From positions 54,655,954 through 54,719,953 of the forward strand of contig JAPWDM010000005.1 of the NCBI GenBank assembly GCA_035578155.1: a stretch of DNA of 64,000 nucleotides, written 5' to 3'. A model generated the notes under the pieces. The model ran no database searches. It was not told the DNA's origin and saw nothing but the letters and a program-made list of their open reading frames with translations. This DNA is from Brachynemurus nebulosus (taxonomy: Eukaryota > Arthropoda > Insecta > Neuroptera > Myrmeleontidae). A program made the translations under genes and the position numbers. Within the stretch, counting starts at the first letter, position 1. The number at the start of each line of letters is the position of its first letter. Shown one piece after another: positions 47,476 through 59,539 of the stretch.

Positions 47476-48780
47476 TTTTTTATATCTTACCTCGATTTGT
47501 TTAAAGGAGATGAATTATTCCAAATCCGTAAATTTTGAATAATTTTATCATTTTATTAAAAATAACATTAAATTTTAACAAATAAAAATATTTTAATTTT
47601 TTAAATTTTTTGTATATAACTACTAGTTATTGAAAATAATAAAATAAGTAAATAGGTAAGAAAATTAATTAAAACAAATCAAGAACATTTAGATATTAAA
47701 TGTCAGAAAGAGACATATTATAAATAACAAAAAATTTCAAAATTATTTTTCCATAAATATTTAGCAACTACATATCTAAAATTTGCATGATTTTTTAAAT
47801 AAATTCATAGATTGCTGTATACAATAATAAAAAATAAAAAATTGACATTTTGTGTTTTTCGTAAATTTTTACGGTTAACCTAAAAATTATGCAAAACCCT
47901 TTCTTAACGAGCGCCTACGCCCCAACAGCGACCTACGTACCAAATTTTACGTTTGTATGTATTATAGTTCTGGAGATTTCTTGATGAGTAAGTGGATTTG
48001 TGTTTTATATAATAGATATAGATAAGAAAAGGAATCTGCCCTGCAGTTACTTTAAGGAATATTTTACAAGTGATGTGCTAAAAAGAACACTTTTTTGGAC
48101 AATTTTTTTTGGAGAAACTATTTATTGTAATGAAAAAAAAAGTTTTATACATTAAAGGTTACACGTAATTAAGTGTATCTTGAATTTTTTTTCTTTTCGT
48201 CTGATCTTCCATCTGCTCTTGTTTGCCTATTGAATATCACATCTAAATTTTGTAATTCAAAAGGGTGCCAAGGATTAAAAAAAAAACTATAAGTTAGATT
48301 GGACTAAAATTGGATGCGTTCTCTTTATTATGGTGTTTTCCGTAAGACTATCTTGAATCAGCCCATCATATCTTATATTTTTTTTTTTTGGCGTTATTTT
48401 AAATAAAAAAGTAAGGAAATTTTCTCTGTTTTTGACATTTTTTTTAGGCGTTCCAAAAAAACGAGATTTCCATTTTCCCGGGGTAAAAAGTAATCTGTGT
48501 CCTTTTTCATCCCTTCTGTTAACAATATACCAAGTTTAAAATCAATTGTCCATTTAATAATATACAAAGTTTAAAATCAATTGTCCATTTTTTGATTGTC
48601 CGCTGTTATAATTTAACTATCCGGCTCGGGTGAAATTTCATTAGTATGGAATTTGCTGAGAACAAGTGCTAGTTGATAATAACTGGACAGTTACTGGTTG
48701 TTTATTTCTTTATAGAATACAAATAGTATTTTGTACAATAAATAAATAAATTCATAGTAGTCTTTAGTAAATAGTATATT
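47476..48780. other. No gene recognised
   Basis: AT-rich. Contains a short local duplication (AAGTTTAAAATCAATTGTCC at ~48532 and ~48566) and a GGCTCGGGTGAAATTTCATT phrase of unknown origin. Confidence 0.35.
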
Positions 48781-48789
48781 GTACAATAA

Positions 48790-48887
48790 GTGGGAAAAGA
48801 GGCTTATTTCTCACTCATATGAATTGTTGCACTCGCCCTGCGGGCTCGCGCAACAATTCATATGAGTGAGAAATAAGCTTTTCCCAC
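48790..48887. mobile_element. 98-bp snap-back hairpin element
   Basis: GTGGGAAAAG at the left and CTTTTCCCAC at the right. The arms continue as TTATTTCTCACTCATATGAA and TTCATATGAGTGAGAAATAA, GTTGC / GCAAC, with only a 3-base asymmetry and a ~15-base GC-rich loop (CTCGCCCTGCGGGCTCG). The whole unit would fold as one long hairpin. No target duplication recognised. Confidence 0.88.
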
Positions 48888-49150
48888 GTATTTTACACTA
48901 TACTTTTTCTACGAGCACATTTTTTCTCGTAAAATTTAACATAAATAATTAAAATAAAATTTAAATAAGTAGTAAAAATTTTTTGAATTTATAATGTCAA
49001 TGATAAGATGTTCAAATTTTTACAAAAGCATACTTTGAAACTATGGAAACAATAACAAATAATCAACTTACATAATTATGTATATTTTTAGTATTAATTA
49101 TATAGATTATATGTTAAATGAAAGACAGAGCCTACTTTTTTATTATATTA

Positions 49151-49177
49151 AGCCATGGGAAATAATTTCCCACGGCT
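49151..49177. other. 27-base near-perfect palindrome
   Basis: AGCCATGGGAAAT / ATTTCCCACGGCT, one mismatch. It shares the GTGGGAAA core with the hairpin at 48790, 360 bp away, and may be a deleted relative. Confidence 0.7.
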
Positions 49178-50287
49178 ATTTCCGCATTGTGTGGGCAATT
49201 GTTAATTTTTACATATAGTTAGCCGTGCGCAAAATGTTACTTTTAATAGTACGAGTAGAAAAAATATTTTATTATTATTATTGGTGGTAGTTATCTATAA
49301 AAATATTTATTAATATTGTAAAATACATATAATTAGTAACAAATGAAAAACACCCATTGGCCTAGTGAAAAGAGACTCAAGTTGATTCTCTAAACTAATT
49401 TTTAGTGAGATTAAATATTTTCCCGAGATAAAAAATAGTCTACAACCGTCTCAGCTCCGCAAGCTATGTTTGTTCGAAGTTTCAAGTTAATTAGTTAAGG
49501 TAGTATTCCTATGTGACGCGTAGAATTTCAAGCTTATTTCAGGATTCTTTTTCTGTATCAAATTAAGTTTCAGTTTTTTATATGTTTCTATTTGCATCTT
49601 AGACTGTACGAAAAAAATTTTTTCTGTTCAATTTTACAATGCTTTATTTATGTCTTTTGCGGTCAAAATGGACTCCTCAAAAAAAAACATGAGTGAGTGG
49701 TGCGCAGTAGATTTCCATCTGTAATGATCTAAAATGAAAAAATCAACCGTATTCTTGTTTTATAGATTTGTCTCTGTCGTCTGAACTAGAATTAAATATT
49801 TATATTAAAAATAACAAAACGGCGCACTTTTAAGAAAAACTCAAAAATTGTGATTTTCTTCATTTAAAATCGAGAAAAAAAGAAATTATTATTAGAAATT
49901 AATGATTCTAGTTCGAACGATAATCACTAGTATGTAGAACAACGTGTTAAAATTATAGCCCGATTGGTTTGTTAGAATTTCGTCTCTACTACCCACCAGT
50001 CAAAAAAAAAAAAAAAATTAAAAGAATACGTGTTCAAGGTTTTAGTAACAAATTTTTCATAAAATATATCATAATCATGAAAAAATATTTTTATAAAAAA
50101 TATATACTTACAGACTTCAAACAAAATGATTTTTAACAGAGTCGAGGTGTATAATAACTTGAGCTACGGGGCTAAACTTTTTTGCTTTCGTCATAAACGA
50201 AAAAAATATTTTTAATTTTGTTTTAAAAGTCAATTTTATTGCTATTCACATTTTATTTTATAAGTATATGTATATCTAGGTCAGAGC

Positions 50288-50288
<1 letters not shown>
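49178..50288. other. No gene recognised
   Basis: AT-rich DNA with poly-A tracts. No supported feature. Confidence 0.35.

Positions 50289-50289
<1 letters not shown>

Positions 50290-50376
<87 letters not shown>
50290..50376. repeat. (TA)n microsatellite
   Basis: An uninterrupted TA run. Confidence 0.97.
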
Positions 50377-50378
<2 letters not shown>

Positions 50379-50432
50379 ACAAAACAGTAAAATTTTTGAC
50401 CCTCCTCAAAAATATTATGCACTCCAGCACTG

Positions 50433-50633
50433 CTAGGGACCAATGTACTCCATTCCCTGATATTTACCGACATCTTCTACGTAATAACCTGATTCATAGA
50501 ATAACCCTTCCGCTTCTTGGTAAGGATCATTTTCTTGGAGCGCAAACACTATACCTATGTAGGTCGCTCTATACGCTCTTCTATATATGCTATAACTTCG
50601 TAAGTAATTTGCATTTCGGTCGACAATTTTCAC
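50433..50633 (-). CDS. Hypothetical 66-residue frame, doubtful
   Basis: ATG at 50633, stop at 50433. Composition is unusually protein-like for this window: NYLRSYSIYRRAYRATYIG, VFALQENDPYQEAEGLFYE, VEDVGKYQGMEYIG, with Tyr and acidic residues rather than Phe/Ile/Lys runs. No known motif or signal peptide. No convincing splice sites. May be an exon remnant of a host gene or chance. Confidence 0.2.
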   Translation of the reverse strand: MKIVDRNANYLRSYSIYRRAYRATYIGIVFALQENDPYQEAEGLFYESGYYVEDVGKYQGMEYIGP

Positions 50634-50639
50634 AGTACA

Positions 50640-51411
50640 TTCTCAATGTATTTTACTTTTAAAATATATGTTAAAAAAATTCGAAAATATTTAATCGTCA
50701 CATAGGAATCTGCTTAAGCTGTTGAGACGTGAAAACCAGGTAAACAAACAAACAAACTTAACTTCTCATTTATAATATTAGTTAGAATGGTATTGGTACT
50801 CTGTGATTAGAATATAATTTATTTTGAGTGATTATCAGTGGGTAATCACCATTTATGCTAATTTCTATCATCGCTCGATTTATAGTTCTTTTTAAAACTG
50901 ATAATAGAAAATCTATGATCTTAAAAAAAAAAAATTAAAAAGAAGAGATTAAACGGAGAAACATTATTATTCTATATACCTATAAACAAAAAGAAAATAA
51001 AGGAAAAGAAATAAAATCAATAACCGAACTTGTTGTCATTGAAAAAACTCATCGTTAGGCTAAGCTACTATTAAAGGTAGTTATTTTTAAAATTATATGG
51101 AAAAGTAAATCTATTTACTTTTTTAATGTGCTTTTAAAAGGATTCATATAATAATGTTATTTTTTTAAAGCTACTCGTGTGTAACATTCATGTTACTCAA
51201 TTTCTAAATTTTTATTAGTATAAGTATGTTGGTCATACAAATATTACAGTTGAATAATTAAACAGAAAATTAAAGTTTCAAAAAACGGAAGCAAGATGAA
51301 ATAGAAAAACAGAAAAATTAGTTAAAAGAAAAAATAAAACCAGGTTTCAATATAAAAAACCTAAAAAAAATAAAAACATCGATTTAAAAAAAAAAATTGT
51401 TTTTGTCGACT
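50640..51411. other. No gene recognised
   Basis: AT-rich DNA with A-rich runs. No feature supported. Confidence 0.4.
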
Positions 51412-51413
51412 AT

Positions 51414-53442
51414 AGTCTAGTCTAGAAGAGCCATTTTAATGAAATTCTCATAGAGGGCACCAAAAATTATGATTTTGGTGTCATTCGATTCGTATTGACC
51501 TCTAGAAACTTTTTGAAAAAATTGAAAATGCGCTCATAAAAATTGCAATTGTTATAAACAAAAGAGTGAAAAAAAAATAGTGTTTTTGTTTTTTTTTTTT
51601 TTGAAAAATCTCAAAAACTATTAAAGATTTTTGAAATTAAAAAAAGATCTGAAAAGAGCAGCAAATTTCACAAAAATAAGTCCCGACTCCCGAAACTGTA
51701 CCTCCAATATTTATAATTTTAACAGAGCCCTAAAGTTATTGCTAAAATGAGGTGTTTGACGTTCTCGCGCACCGCGTCATTCAAACACGGTAAACAAAAA
51801 AAATTATTTAAATATATTAAATATCAATATTAAGGGATGAGAAAATTCACGTACCTTCGGAATAAGTTGATAAACAATAATCCGTGCAAAAAAAATTTTT
51901 ATATGTATTTTTCCATTAGTTATTCTATTGTTAATTAACAAAATTTTTGAAACCGAAAGTTGACATAGAAACCTTAATAATTATTTAACTAAAAAGCTGA
52001 AATTTTTTTGGCTTCGTACAATTGTTCTGAAGAGGTGAAAAAATAGATTCCCGTTGAAAAAATCAAAAATTTTTAATTTTCCACTTATTTATAAATAATT
52101 AATTGCATTGAAAAATGAGAATTGTTGATAAAGCATTTGTTTTTTTTCTTGTTTTTTTAAATTTTAATTATTTCTTTTTTTCTCATTGAGCGCCACCTGA
52201 AAATATTTTTTTAAAATTTTTTAATGATATTATTTAAAAAATTGTTATAAACAAATGCATTGTTTTTGAGGCAACGAAAAAATTTTCTTTTTGATTCGAA
52301 GGACCAAAAAATATTATGATTTTTAAAAGAAAAATCGTTTCTTAAAAAAATTTTTTTATTGCTCAAAAATGCATTTGTTAATAAACAATTTTTTTGTGTC
52401 ATTTATTATCTAAAAAAGAGACAAAAATTTTTTTATAAACCAAATGACACATAGTTGCTTTTGTTTATTATGGCAGTTTAAAAAAAAAAAATTAAACGTA
52501 AAAATTTATTTGTTTATAACAAATTGTTTATTAAATAAACTTATTAAATATAAATAAAAAATTGTAATTTCTTCGGAATATGAAAGAGCAATATAAATAA
52601 TGATTTTTAAAAAAAAAAAAAAAAGACGGATCTTTAATATTAATAATAAATGACACAAAAAAATTGTTTATTAACAAATGCATTTTTGAGCAATAAAAAA
52701 TTTTTTTTAAGAAACGATTTTTCTTTTAAAAATCATAATATTTTTTGGTCCTTCGAATCAAAAAGAAAATTTTTTCGTTGCCTCAAAAACAATGCATTTG
52801 TTTATAACAATTTTTTAAATAATAGAATCAGAACAATTGTACGAAGCAAAAAAAATTTCAGCTTTTTAGTTAAATAATTATTAAGGTTTCTATGTCAACT
52901 TTCGGTTTCAAAAATTTTGTTAATTAACAATAGAATAACTAATGGAAAAATACATATAAAAATTTTTTTTGCACGGATTATTGTTTATCAACTTATTCCG
53001 AAGGTACGTGAATTTTCTCATCCCTTAATATTGATATTTAATATATTTAAATAATTTTTTTTGTTTACCGTGTTTGAATGACGCGGTGCGCGAGAACGTC
53101 AAACACCTCATTTTAGCAATAACTTTAGGGCTCTGTTAAAATTATAAATATTGGAGGTACAGTTTCGGGAGTCGGGACTTATTTTTGTGAAATTTGCTGC
53201 TCTTTTCAGATCTTTTTTTTAATTTCAAAAATCTTTAATAGTTTTTGAGATTTTTCAAAAAAAAACAAAAACACTATTTTTTTTTTCACTCTTTTGTTTA
53301 TAACAATTGCAATTTTTATGAGCGCATTTTCAACTTTTTCAAAAAGTTTCTAGAGGTCAATACGAATCGAATGACACCAAAATCATAATTTTTGGTGCCC
53401 TCTAAGAGAATTTCACTAAAATGGCTCTTCTAGACTAGACTA
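51414..53442. mobile_element. 2-kb palindrome (fold-back element)
   Basis: The left arm 51414-52409 and right arm 52640-53442 are near-identical inverted copies with a ~230-bp spacer. Outer ends TAGTCTAGTCTAGAAGAGCC and GGCTCTTCTAGACTAGACTA. Examples within are GACGTTCTCGCGCACCGCGT (51758-51777) and its inverse (~53078-53097). The left arm has ~195 extra bases (about 52031-52225) absent from the right. The mirrored open stretches at 52211-52402 (minus) and 52650-52877 (plus) are the same sequence and are not a gene. No transposase. The very high arm identity suggests recent formation or gene conversion. Confidence 0.9.
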
Positions 53443-54745
53443 CTAGTATCACCGTTATTATAGCTATTTGTTGAACTATTTAAAATTGCTTAAAAAAACT
53501 GCGGCAATAGACCCTTGAATGGGCTCAGTGGGTGATAGTTGTAAAATGCAGTAAATCAAGACGAATTTAAATTTTACATTGAATTTTTTTGTATTTATTT
53601 TACGAGTGTCCTTTAATATATTAAAAATTTATGGCTGTATGATAATTTTATTACAATAACTAAAAATAAAAAAAAAATAAAAAAATAATCAAAATTATTA
53701 ATTCCTATTTTATAGTAATTCAAAACATAAGTTAGTTTATAAGTTTAGTTAGTAAGTTTATAAAGTATAAAAATGCTAGTTACGCGTATTTGCACTATCG
53801 GCGACGATATGCAGCTGTAATGTTCTACACAACTACAACCAATATGCAGCTGTATACGATATGCAGCTCTAATCTTCTACTACAACCATTTTTGCTATTT
53901 TAAAAGTTACTGTAGGCTTCCGATGCAACTCATCTAATTTAAAATGCAACCCATGTTTGAGTACAGTCACACAAGAGCGTGTTCTGCATATTTAAAAGAA
54001 AAATTATTATTTCGCAAAAATGAATAAATCGATTTAAAGTAAACTAAAAGCACTATTACGCATTCACTTAGTAAGCTGTCCAGACTTCATTATTGCCTAG
54101 AATTCGTGGGCACCGTTTTGGCATACTTTTTATAAGATTTTTAGCATTTGTTGCGGTAACGACCACCAGAGAGTTCGGATATGGTGGCACATCTGTTTTA
54201 ATAAAAGACTAAGTATATTTGGCAGAAACCCATGCCATTACTTTTTGAGATATCAGTATTACCACATTAAGAAAAGTTATTTCGCGGAAACTCTGCGCGT
54301 GCAAAAGAAACGCCACCTTTTTCTTACTTCGTTTACAAATTATAATTATGTAAATATCTCCGGAACCGTTAGGAATTTTCATTCAACTTTATTTTTACGT
54401 TTTCTATTACAATTGTTACGCTTTCCGGCAACCACGGCGTAACCACTTGGCCAAATCCCAGTTAACTCGGAGAGCCGGGGTGGGGGGGGGGTGAACTGTA
54501 TATCGTCAAAGAGAAAGTAAAAGATTTTACTTGTAACTTAACTATCAACAACACTATCTTAATTTGAGCGTCACGATTTTTTTTTTCAAGTGCTAAAAAT
54601 ATTGAAAAAAGTGCTCGATGTCTTCCCCTCTGTCCATACCTCACGCAAATAACACTCAAGCTGAAAGAGCAATTATGAAAAACAAGAACAAGACCAATAT
54701 ACCATATAGAGATGTGAATTATTATTAGAAATTGTTCCGTACAGT
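53443..54745. other. Unassigned DNA containing one dispersed repeat
   Basis: Includes the second copy of the dispersed repeat (53800-53975) and a G-run at ~54480-54490. The open stretch at 54245-54442 has no recognisable domain. Confidence 0.35.
53800..53975. repeat. Dispersed repeat, partner of 38150-38310
   Basis: Here ATATGCAGCTGTA is locally triplicated (53808-53872) before CTACAACCATTTTTGCTATT and AAAATGCAACCCATGTTTGA. Confidence 0.65.
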
Positions 54746-54953
54746 CAGTGCCGGATTAGCCTATAAGCAAACTAAGCAATTGTTTAGGGCATCACGTGTT
54801 GTGGGGCACCAGAAACAGTAAAAAAAATTTGCTACCACATTAAAGATAAGACTGTTTGAAAATCCGCGCGTTTGGTTTTTATTATATGCAATACCACGTA
54901 ATTCCTACTCCACGTATCTCTTTTATCCTTCATTCAAAGGTAATGATCCTTTT

Positions 54954-55758
54954 CAGGGGTCGGCAACCGTTTTCGAATGGCGGGCTTTTTTTAAAAAAAA
55001 TTTTTAGCAGGCCGCACACTTAGATATTTTCTAATGTAGTATGTAGCTTAAATTGATTTTTCTTTAGCGAATTTTTGAATAGAAAATTCAGCTATTAGAG
55101 CCACTGTCTTGACGCGTCTTGAACCCGGAGCTCTGATATAAATAATTTGTTTTGAGTCTCTAGAAGCCGAAAATGAGATTCACTAAAATTTGTATCCGTG
55201 TGATAACTCTCGAAGGAAACATCCTGTTTTTACGAAAGTTGGCGAAAATGTTTTAAGTTCAAAAAGTAAGACACGTCCGATGCCCGGAACGGATCTTTAA
55301 GCATTTTTGCCTAAAAAAATTTTTGTGGAAAAAATAAGTTTTTTGCCAATGTTTCCTCAAGTTTTTGTCATATTTTCTTACACCAGGTTGGAAAGAGGAG
55401 AAAAAATCACATAAAAAAGATTTTTGATCAATAATTCTATGTCAAGTAGTTTACGAGAAAAACTAATTTTGGTAAGCGGAAATTCGCTATATTATGCAGG
55501 ATGCTGCTAAAGGGGTATTTTCTTTTTTTTTTAAATATAAATTAATATAAATATTATTAATAATCAACATGAAAAAAAAATTTTAGTAAGTGTTTTATTT
55601 ACATGTTATAAATAACATCGGAGAACAAGAAAAGTACAGAGTATGCTCAACCTGCATAAGCAGAGCAAATTTTTCGAAACATTATATTGCTTGGTAGGCC
55701 ACATAAATACTTGCAAGGGGCTACATGCGGCCTGCGGGCCGCGGGTTCTCGACTCCTG
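54954..55758. mobile_element. Inner hAT-like element
   Basis: Termini CAGGGGTCGGCAACC and, inverted, CAGGAGTCGAGAACC (12 of 15). GCAGGCCGCAC on the left and GCGGGCCGCGG on the right are the subterminal blocks. Flanks ATCCTTTT and ATCTATCT agree at 5 of 8, so the target duplication is eroded. Interrupted by a short HINE-like copy. Confidence 0.75.
55065..55522 (+). mobile_element. Short HINE-like element, complete ends
   Basis: TAGCGAATTTTTGAATAGAA and AAATTCAGCTA make the 5' hairpin. ATAACTCTCGAAGGAAACAT, AGACACGTCCGATGCCCGGA and the 3' end GGAAATTCGCTATATTATGC ... AGGGGTATTT follow. It lacks both (TA)n and the 120-bp array, so those parts are optional in the family. This ~460-bp copy defines both ends. 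No target duplication. Confidence 0.78.
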
Positions 55759-55880
55759 ATCTATCTTGTATAAAGTAAGTATTTTTTTAAAGACCGATAC
55801 TAGTTTACTTATGGATAGGGGGCCCACAGGCATGGATTGCTTAGGGCATCAAGTAGTCTTAATCCGGCACTGCGTACAGT

Positions 55881-57295
55881 TAAACTCCATATTTATTGAA
55901 ATTACAAAAAGAATTTAAGAGAGCCAAAATACACAAATAGGTAAGTAGTGAATCGAAAGTATAATGTAATCTATTAAAATTGATTATCTGTACAATTGTA
56001 TGACATTCAATTAGATGACACTGCCTTAACGGAGGAGTCAAAAAAATAATACAAGAACTGAACGGTGGCTTCAACGCACAGACACATGCGGTTATTTTCA
56101 GCAATTGTCACTGCTACGGAGACAACAAGTTAATACGTCAGGTAATTGGATGTAAATAATAAACTGTAATATTTAGAAACGTAATAATTTCTTTTAATTT
56201 TAAATTCGATTTCTTTTCATTTTTGTTACAATTTAGAGGGCCGGCAGCTAAAATATTCTTGGTAACAAATTAAATTATCCACAACTTATAACCTAACAAC
56301 GTAAAAACTGAATGAAGCATATCAATACGTATAAATGATGCTAACTAAACAAAAAATTGATTCAAATTGAAATTTACTTCTAGCTATACTCATCCAATTT
56401 TTACTGAACTTTACAACAATTACATTACAAAACTTAACAAACAATTAACGTAAGTTTTACCAACAAGTACCTAACTAAATTAGCTGGTTTCATTACCAAT
56501 GTTCCGTAAATTTTAGGTGCACTCACAACAAAAACTGTACAATGCGATCACTAAGCAGTATCAACTAACCAAATGTTCCAAGAATGACGAGAAACCACAG
56601 AAACGATGCAACATCAGTCACCAGAAAATTTTCTCCATAAATTCACAGCACCAACCACAATTCAAATACCACGTGGAAACCAAATCTTTACAATAGTTTT
56701 CGCCAAAATAAAACAACCACTCAGCGGTCGGTGGTGGCTTCCGTAGAACATATCCAAAAGAATGGAGCAATTTACTTCAGTTAAGTGCAATACTTTTAAT
56801 ATCCAAAACTTGTACAATTATTATTAATTACACAAGTACAGCACCTGGACAACGTGTTTTACCCCAAAGATCCCAACAACGGTTGTATTGTGTTTCACCA
56901 CATGGCGTGTCCTCTCCACATTGACTCTTTTCGAGAGAGTCTTCTTCTCGTCCTCACATCTTGATCGCTTGAAGCCCAAGGGCTAAAAGAGAACGATTGC
57001 CCGTTCTTTCTTTCCATCTCACTTCCGAAGATTTTTCTACACCGTTCTACGCTTCCGCACATGCGCATTTAATAGTGGTCGTACTTCCATGATCATTGCC
57101 AACACTGAACTCTAAACAGAACTTAAATTGTTTACATTGAACTGTCAATTTTATATTTAACCTAATTGACACCTGTCAACACTCATTTAATCTGGTTCGT
57201 GTAATCGTACTATTTTTGTATTGTATTTGAAATTTCCCTTTTTTTCCTTAAGAATTTATTATTTTAATTTTACAATAGTTTAATACAATTTTTTT
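55881..57295. other. No gene recognised
   Basis: The 56700-57100 part is less AT-rich (CTCTTTTCGAGAGAGTCTTC, GCTTCCGCACATGCGCATTT). It resembles promoter/UTR or LTR-like DNA, but no LTR partner, polypurine tract or exon could be identified. Confidence 0.3.
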
Positions 57296-57307
57296 TAAGG
57301 CATCACA

Positions 57308-57376
57308 ATGGAACCAACTGTACGAAACAATTTCGACGAAACAGTTAAAGTTCATGTAGCATTGCACGATAGTTAA
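57308..57376 (+). CDS. Very short frame, possible first-exon remnant
   Basis: ATG at 57308 follows a pyrimidine-rich AG (TTTTTTTTAAG, 57299) and encodes 22 residues (starts MEPTVRNNFDETVKVHVAL) before TAA at 57374. FDETVKVHVAL resembles the start of ribosomal protein L1-type domains, but this is too short to claim. Likely a fragment or chance. Confidence 0.15.
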   Translation: MEPTVRNNFDETVKVHVALHDS

Positions 57377-57847
57377 AATTGTAAAAATGATTAGAAAATA
57401 ACCTACATTTTTTGAAATTGATATTCTTGTTTATTAACCCGTATCCTTCAATTAAATGTCATGGTTATCTTCGAATAGTTAAAAGTTCCACATTAACTTA
57501 CGGTTTAGAAAAACCGTAACAAAATTATGGAAAAACATCGATTTGCTTTGTACTTTGATACTTTGATTTATTTACTTTACAAAGCACTTTGATTTACTTA
57601 AAATGAAATTTAATACAACATGTCTTTTTATAAACTCAGAAGACAAATTAAGCTCAATACACAAAACTAGTATGACTTCAAAAATTGGGGTAAAAATTTA
57701 ATTTCTTTCAAATATCTCGAAAACGGTATAACAGATAAAAAGTTTAAATTAGTTATTGATATGAAATTGGTTAAAATTACATCAACACAAGTGATTGGGG
57801 ATTAAAATTTGGGGGTTAATATTTCAAAAGGAGAGTAAAAAATAAAA
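57377..57847. other. No gene recognised
   Basis: AT-rich spacer before the palindromic MITE. Confidence 0.4.
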
Positions 57848-57849
57848 TA

Positions 57850-58058
57850 CAGTCGTGCCTCAACTTATTGACAATTTAAGTTATTGACGATGATCGTAGT
57901 TTACCTTAAGTTATAGACAAATCATATGTATGTACCCAAGGTCATACGTGCTGTGTCGTAGTGTGGCAGTGCGTACATATAGGTGGTTTGTCTATAACTT
58001 GAGGTAAACTACGATCATTGTCAATAAGTTAAATTGTCAATAAGTTGAGGGACGACGG
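57850..58058. mobile_element. Palindromic TA-flanked MITE (209 bp)
   Basis: TACAGTCGTGCCTCAACTTA at the left and, inverted from the right, TACCGTCGTCCCTCAACTTA. TA on both sides. Arms continue as TGATCGTAGTTTACCTTAAG / CTTGAGGTAAACTACGATCA with a ~70-bp loop. Mariner-type. A one-sided relative ends at ~61230 (AAATTGAGGGACGAGTGTA). Confidence 0.82.
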
Positions 58059-58800
58059 TATAATAAAATTTTGTTTACAGATTTCAAACCAACGTAAAAA
58101 TATGTAATTGACCTGTTTTTGCTTAATTTGCTAATATTAAATCTAAGGTAAGTTAATTAGAGGTTAACTGTGTGGACATAATCGTATTATTCGAGTAATT
58201 CAGGAACTTCTTCATGGAAAGTTTTTTAAGACAATTAGAATAACGTAGTATTGAAATTAGGCTTGTTCTGTAATATATTCAAATTTCATCAGAATCGATA
58301 GGCTTTGTTAATTAATTAATAATAATTAAATTTTAAAAATTACGATGTAAGAAAATGTATGTATTCAAATAGCAGATAATATTAAAATATGTTTTTGATT
58401 AGCTGATTTAAAAAAAAAAATTTAATAAATAATTTCACACAACTTTCTGCGGACTGACGAAATACTTTCGCAGACCGGCGGTTGAGAAACACTGATGTAG
58501 ATAGTGACCGATATAGATGTACCAAAACAGCAATTTTTAGGAGAGCGAAAGACGTTGCGGGCACATTTAGCAAGTATATATACTTGTCAGTAACATTACA
58601 GGTTCTTGGAGGGCATTACTTAAGATGGCCGCCTTGTAGGTGATGAAATTGAGCGGATTCTACTCAAGACTTAAAGATTAGAACTTAGCCAATACGTAAA
58701 CCAAAATTGGTGCTTTTGTCCGGCGTGCCCACATCTAACCAATATTTTGTATTAATCTGCCTAACTATAAACATTCAGTTGCTAGGTAAAATTTTTGTAC
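58059..58800. other. Unassigned DNA with one hAT-like terminus
   Basis: CGGTTGAGAAACACTG (~58480-58495) is a typical hAT/Charlie-type right terminus (inverse CAGTGTTTCTCAACCG), preceded by TTTCTGCGGACTGACGAAA. The left terminus was not found. Confidence 0.4.
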
Positions 58801-58805
58801 AGATT

Positions 58806-59402
58806 CTAATAACGGATGGGCTAAATAAGACCTACCAATATTAAACACAAATAACTCTTTTATTTTTTGATATAATTATTTTTTTATTTTTGTAGGTTAT
58901 AACTGAATTCTTGGAAATTTATTATGGAACAAGACAACGGGTTAAAATAGTACAAGACAGCGGGTTAAAATTATCGATTTTTTCTGTTCTTGTCAATGAT
59001 CAATTGTTATGACGGAGCGTAAATATCGACAATATTTTAATTCAAGATCGTCTCAATCTTTAAATATCGTAGTCGTTGTTGGTGGTCTTGCGGTAGTAGT
59101 GTTTGGTATTTTCCAAATTTTTGAAAACTGCTTATATTTAAAGGTTGAGACGAACTATATTTAAAGATTGGGACGATCTTGAATTAAAATATTGTCGATA
59201 TTTACGCTCCGTCTTAACAATTGATCGTTGACAAGAATAGAAAAAATCGATAATTTTAACCCGTTGTCTTGTACTGTATGGTTCCATAATAAATTTCCAA
59301 GAATTCAATTATAACCTACAAAAAGAAAAAATAATTATACAAAAAAAATAAAAAAGTTATTTGTGTTTAATATTGGTAGGTCTTATTTGGCCCACCCATT
59401 AT
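58806..59402. mobile_element. Palindromic element (~600 bp)
   Basis: AAATAAGACCTACCAATATT at the left and AATATTGGTAGGTCTTATTT at the right. The arms match through AACGGGTTAAAAT, ATCAATTGTT, GGAGCGTAAATATCGACAAT and CAAGATCGTC. The left arm has a local duplication (CAAGACAACGGGTTAAAATA and CAAGACAGCGGGTTAAAATT). The loop is at ~59065-59120. No transposase. Confidence 0.85.
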
Positions 59403-59539
59403 AATATACAATATAATTGAATTAGTTAAAGTGTAGTAACCTATGGTGTTTTACGTATAAATGCGTGTAAAGAGCCATTTTTTGTATGGCTGTATGTAAA
59501 AACATAGCTTACTTAGATAGTAGGTATTTTATACAATAA

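Larger units (their letters stand above)
54746..55872. mobile_element. Outer hAT element of a triple nest
   Basis: Perfect 13-bp termini CAGTGCCGGATTA / TAATCCGGCACTG, with CGTACAGT on both sides (54738-54745, 55873-55880), an exact 8-bp target duplication. Subterminal TTAGGGCATCA appears at both ends in inverse context. Only ~320 bp belong to this element; the rest is the inner hAT. No transposase. Confidence 0.94.

Noticed and set aside
52211..52877. Mirrored frames in the 2-kb palindrome
   Set aside because: Identical because of the inverted repeat; composition is Asn/Phe/Lys-biased AT translation with no domain.
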